Made by a program: the position numbers and the translations under genes
In this document: positions 62,650 to 64,000 of the stretch, piece by piece
How the letters are laid out: every line of letters starts with the position of its first letter
Numbering within the stretch: the stretch's first letter is position 1
NCBI GenBank assembly: GCA_019633425.1
Contig: WSUB01000148.1
Span: 34,693-98,692, forward strand
DNA from: Tulasnella sp. 424
Lineage: Eukaryota > Basidiomycota > Agaricomycetes > Cantharellales > Tulasnellaceae
Direction of reading: 5' to 3'
Length of the DNA: 64,000 bases
Notes under the pieces: model-generated
Seen by the model: the letters and a program-made list of their open reading frames with translations, nothing else
What the model was told of the DNA's origin: nothing
Databases searched by the model: none

Positions 62650-62803
62650 GGGTGTTATTGTATCCTGGTGCACAGAGTCAGAAGGGAATGAAACAATAAT
62701 ATAGAAGAAATGAAAATACCCATATAAGATAAAGGTGACCATGCCTCATACACCCAAAGAGGTGCAGAGATGTAAGCATCGTTGTGCCCAAGTGGACTCA
62801 ACA
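62650..62803 (-). mobile_element. 3' LTR remnant of the old copia relic
   Basis: Ends ggactcaaca at 62803. It closely matches the right half of the solo LTR (ctggtgcacag, aaagaaatgaaa-type and catgcctcatacacccaa blocks). Directly beside it, the minus strand of 62804-62812 reads GAGGGGCTG, a polypurine tract. So this is the 3' LTR of the element whose pol relic follows. Confidence 0.7.
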
Positions 62804-62812
62804 CAGCCCCTC

Positions 62813-63832
62813 AATGCAACAGCTCTGCTCACCTAGATGAGATCCACATGCGGGAATCCTTTCACTATGCTCAGCAACCAGCTGGCTGGATAGACGCTTT
62901 AGTGAGGAGGTTGGCAGGCCAATTGGCATAGTGAACTGAGATGGTGTTGAGCTTGGATACCTCATTCCTGATCCAGAACTCAGCAACTGGGATGTGCTTT
63001 AAGCAATCCTGCTGTGCTGCACTGCATCCTTGAGTATTGAATTGTGGGTAGTTGTCAACGAGGAGGAGAGAGAGGGGAAGGTGGATCCCATCTCCTGTAA
63101 CAGCTCACTCAGTCGCTTGATCTCAGTACCAGCAAAGCTTGCATTATAGAACTCTGCCTCAGTGGACGACTTAACTATTGCCCCTGCAGCTTGCTAGCCC
63201 TGCTGACTGCTCCAGTCCTAATCTTGACTACATACCCACTGATGGACTTGCCAGTGTTCTGCTCAACAAAGAAGTCCAAGTCGGTGTAAGAGGCAACTGA
63301 TGGAGCTTCTGCTGAATACATCACACAGTACCTGCAGGGCAGACAGTTGAAGGGGAGTCTTAGATGATAAGGAGACTCCCCTCCATCTCCCAAACACAGG
63401 TTAACCAAACATCCAAGAACAACCACACCACAACAGAGGACAAACGCACCACAAGCAGAACAATAAGGAAACACAACCAATACATATAAATGACCATGGG
63501 AGAGTGAAAGTGACAATGCCTCTACACCTAAGGAGGTGCAGAGGCATTCGCATCATCCCGCCAGAGAGGGTGCAGCAGCTTTGAGACTGGTGGTGCTGAC
63601 ATGCTCTGTTTGTCAACTATTTGGAGACAATATGGGTAGTGAAAAGGGAAAACTGAGTGGGATCTGTTGCATAGACAAGCTTCAAGTCCTTGGTCCCCTG
63701 GAGATACCGGAAGAAGTGCTTGACTGCTGCCCAGTGCTCCTTGCCAGGATTGGAGTTGAAGCGTACCAGCTTGCTCACAGTGTAGGCAATATCCGGACGG
63801 ATAGCAACAGCAAAATAGTTCAGTGCACCCAC
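62813..63832 (-). pseudogene. old copia RT/RNase H relic, interrupted
   Basis: Minus-strand fragments read GALNYFAVAIRPDIAYTVSK and NPGKEHWAAVKHFFRYLQGT (63655-63830), then SVASYTDLDFFVEQNTGKS, SSTEAEFYNASFAGTEIK and LKDAVQHSRIA-type sequence (62990-63310). They are homologous to the end of the intact polyprotein but diverged and broken by stops. An LTR-like insert splits them near 63320-63650. The coding end sits next to the tract and LTR at 62803. Confidence 0.82.
63346..63565 (-). mobile_element. LTR-like insert inside the copia relic
   Basis: Contains the family hairpin ggggagtct..agactcccct (63351-63378) and the terminal-side block tgcctctacacctaagg..gaggcatt. It matches the layout of the solo LTR at 61255-61577. 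The exact ends and TSD are not clear. Confidence 0.6.
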
Positions 63833-64000
63833 TGTTAAACGCAGCAATCCGACGACTGTGGGTATCTCACACTGAGAAGGGGGAGTCGAAGAGTCGATAA
63901 ATATTGTACGTACATGTACATCAAGTATATATAGTAGTAGTAACAAACAATCTCACAACATGTACAAATACGCCACAAACATGATGCGAACATCATAGTA
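63833..64000 (-). mobile_element. third LTR of the first family, cut by the window end
   Basis: Starts TGTTAAACGCAGCAATCCGA and follows the 272-bp LTR to about its position 175, with small indels. It may be a solo LTR or one end of another element beyond the window. Confidence 0.85.

Overview
The window looks like nuclear DNA of a filamentous basidiomycete (Agaricomycetes). Genes are dense and on both strands. Introns are many and short, about 50-80 nt, with GT..AG ends and CTRAY-like branch sites. Gene content includes a class I histone deacetylase, G-beta, MCM3, GH3 beta-glucosidase, copper-radical oxidase and a Ty1/copia retrotransposon. Gene density and the F-box/CAZyme content would fit a Rhizoctonia/Ceratobasidium-like fungus, but that placement is inference. 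Exon joins below were worked out by hand from splice signals, reading phase and family similarity.

Layout. 1-171 is the 3' end of a gene cut by the window edge. 564-23433 alternates housekeeping genes (MTC1, RPD3-type deacetylase, G-beta, DENND6-like DENN protein, MCM3, an NDUFAF8-like complex I assembly factor) with four members of one F-box family (A 564-2325, B 11953-13772, C 13805-15566, D 21663-23433). 23605-33553 is a minus-strand run: GH3 beta-glucosidase, glyoxal-oxidase-type copper radical oxidase, and an arabinokinase-N-terminus-like glycosyltransferase. 35287-37780 is a larger fifth F-box relative (E). 38001-50247 holds an AT-hook/SANT polyQ protein, a multi-pass membrane protein and a very long membrane-anchored coiled-coil protein. 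51220-51316 is an assembly gap with identical 80-bp sequence on both sides. From 52 kb the DNA becomes gene-poor. It holds a nearly complete copia element (54288-60227, minus orientation, 272-bp LTRs, 5-bp TSD) and then a graveyard of solo, inverted and nested LTRs and an older copia relic up to the window end.

Main points. (1) Five F-box/WD-like paralogs in 37 kb share intron phases 0-2-0; four share a C-terminal signature ending in hLF(W/Y/Q)Y. (2) In the GH3 gene the catalytic Asp codon is split by an intron and completed by a 7-nt micro-exon, followed by a 4-nt micro-exon. (3) The copia element has a primer site matching the anticodon arm of initiator tRNA-Met and a CpG-biased decay pattern: two CGA-to-TGA-type stops, and LTR differences whose CpG ancestral state is supported by a third LTR. 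(4) A 65-aa twin-CX9C gene at 18740-19057 is easy to miss. Cell-wall enzymes (GH3, copper radical oxidase) probably act outside the cell. MCM3, deacetylase, G-beta and DENN proteins are core replication, chromatin, signalling and trafficking functions.
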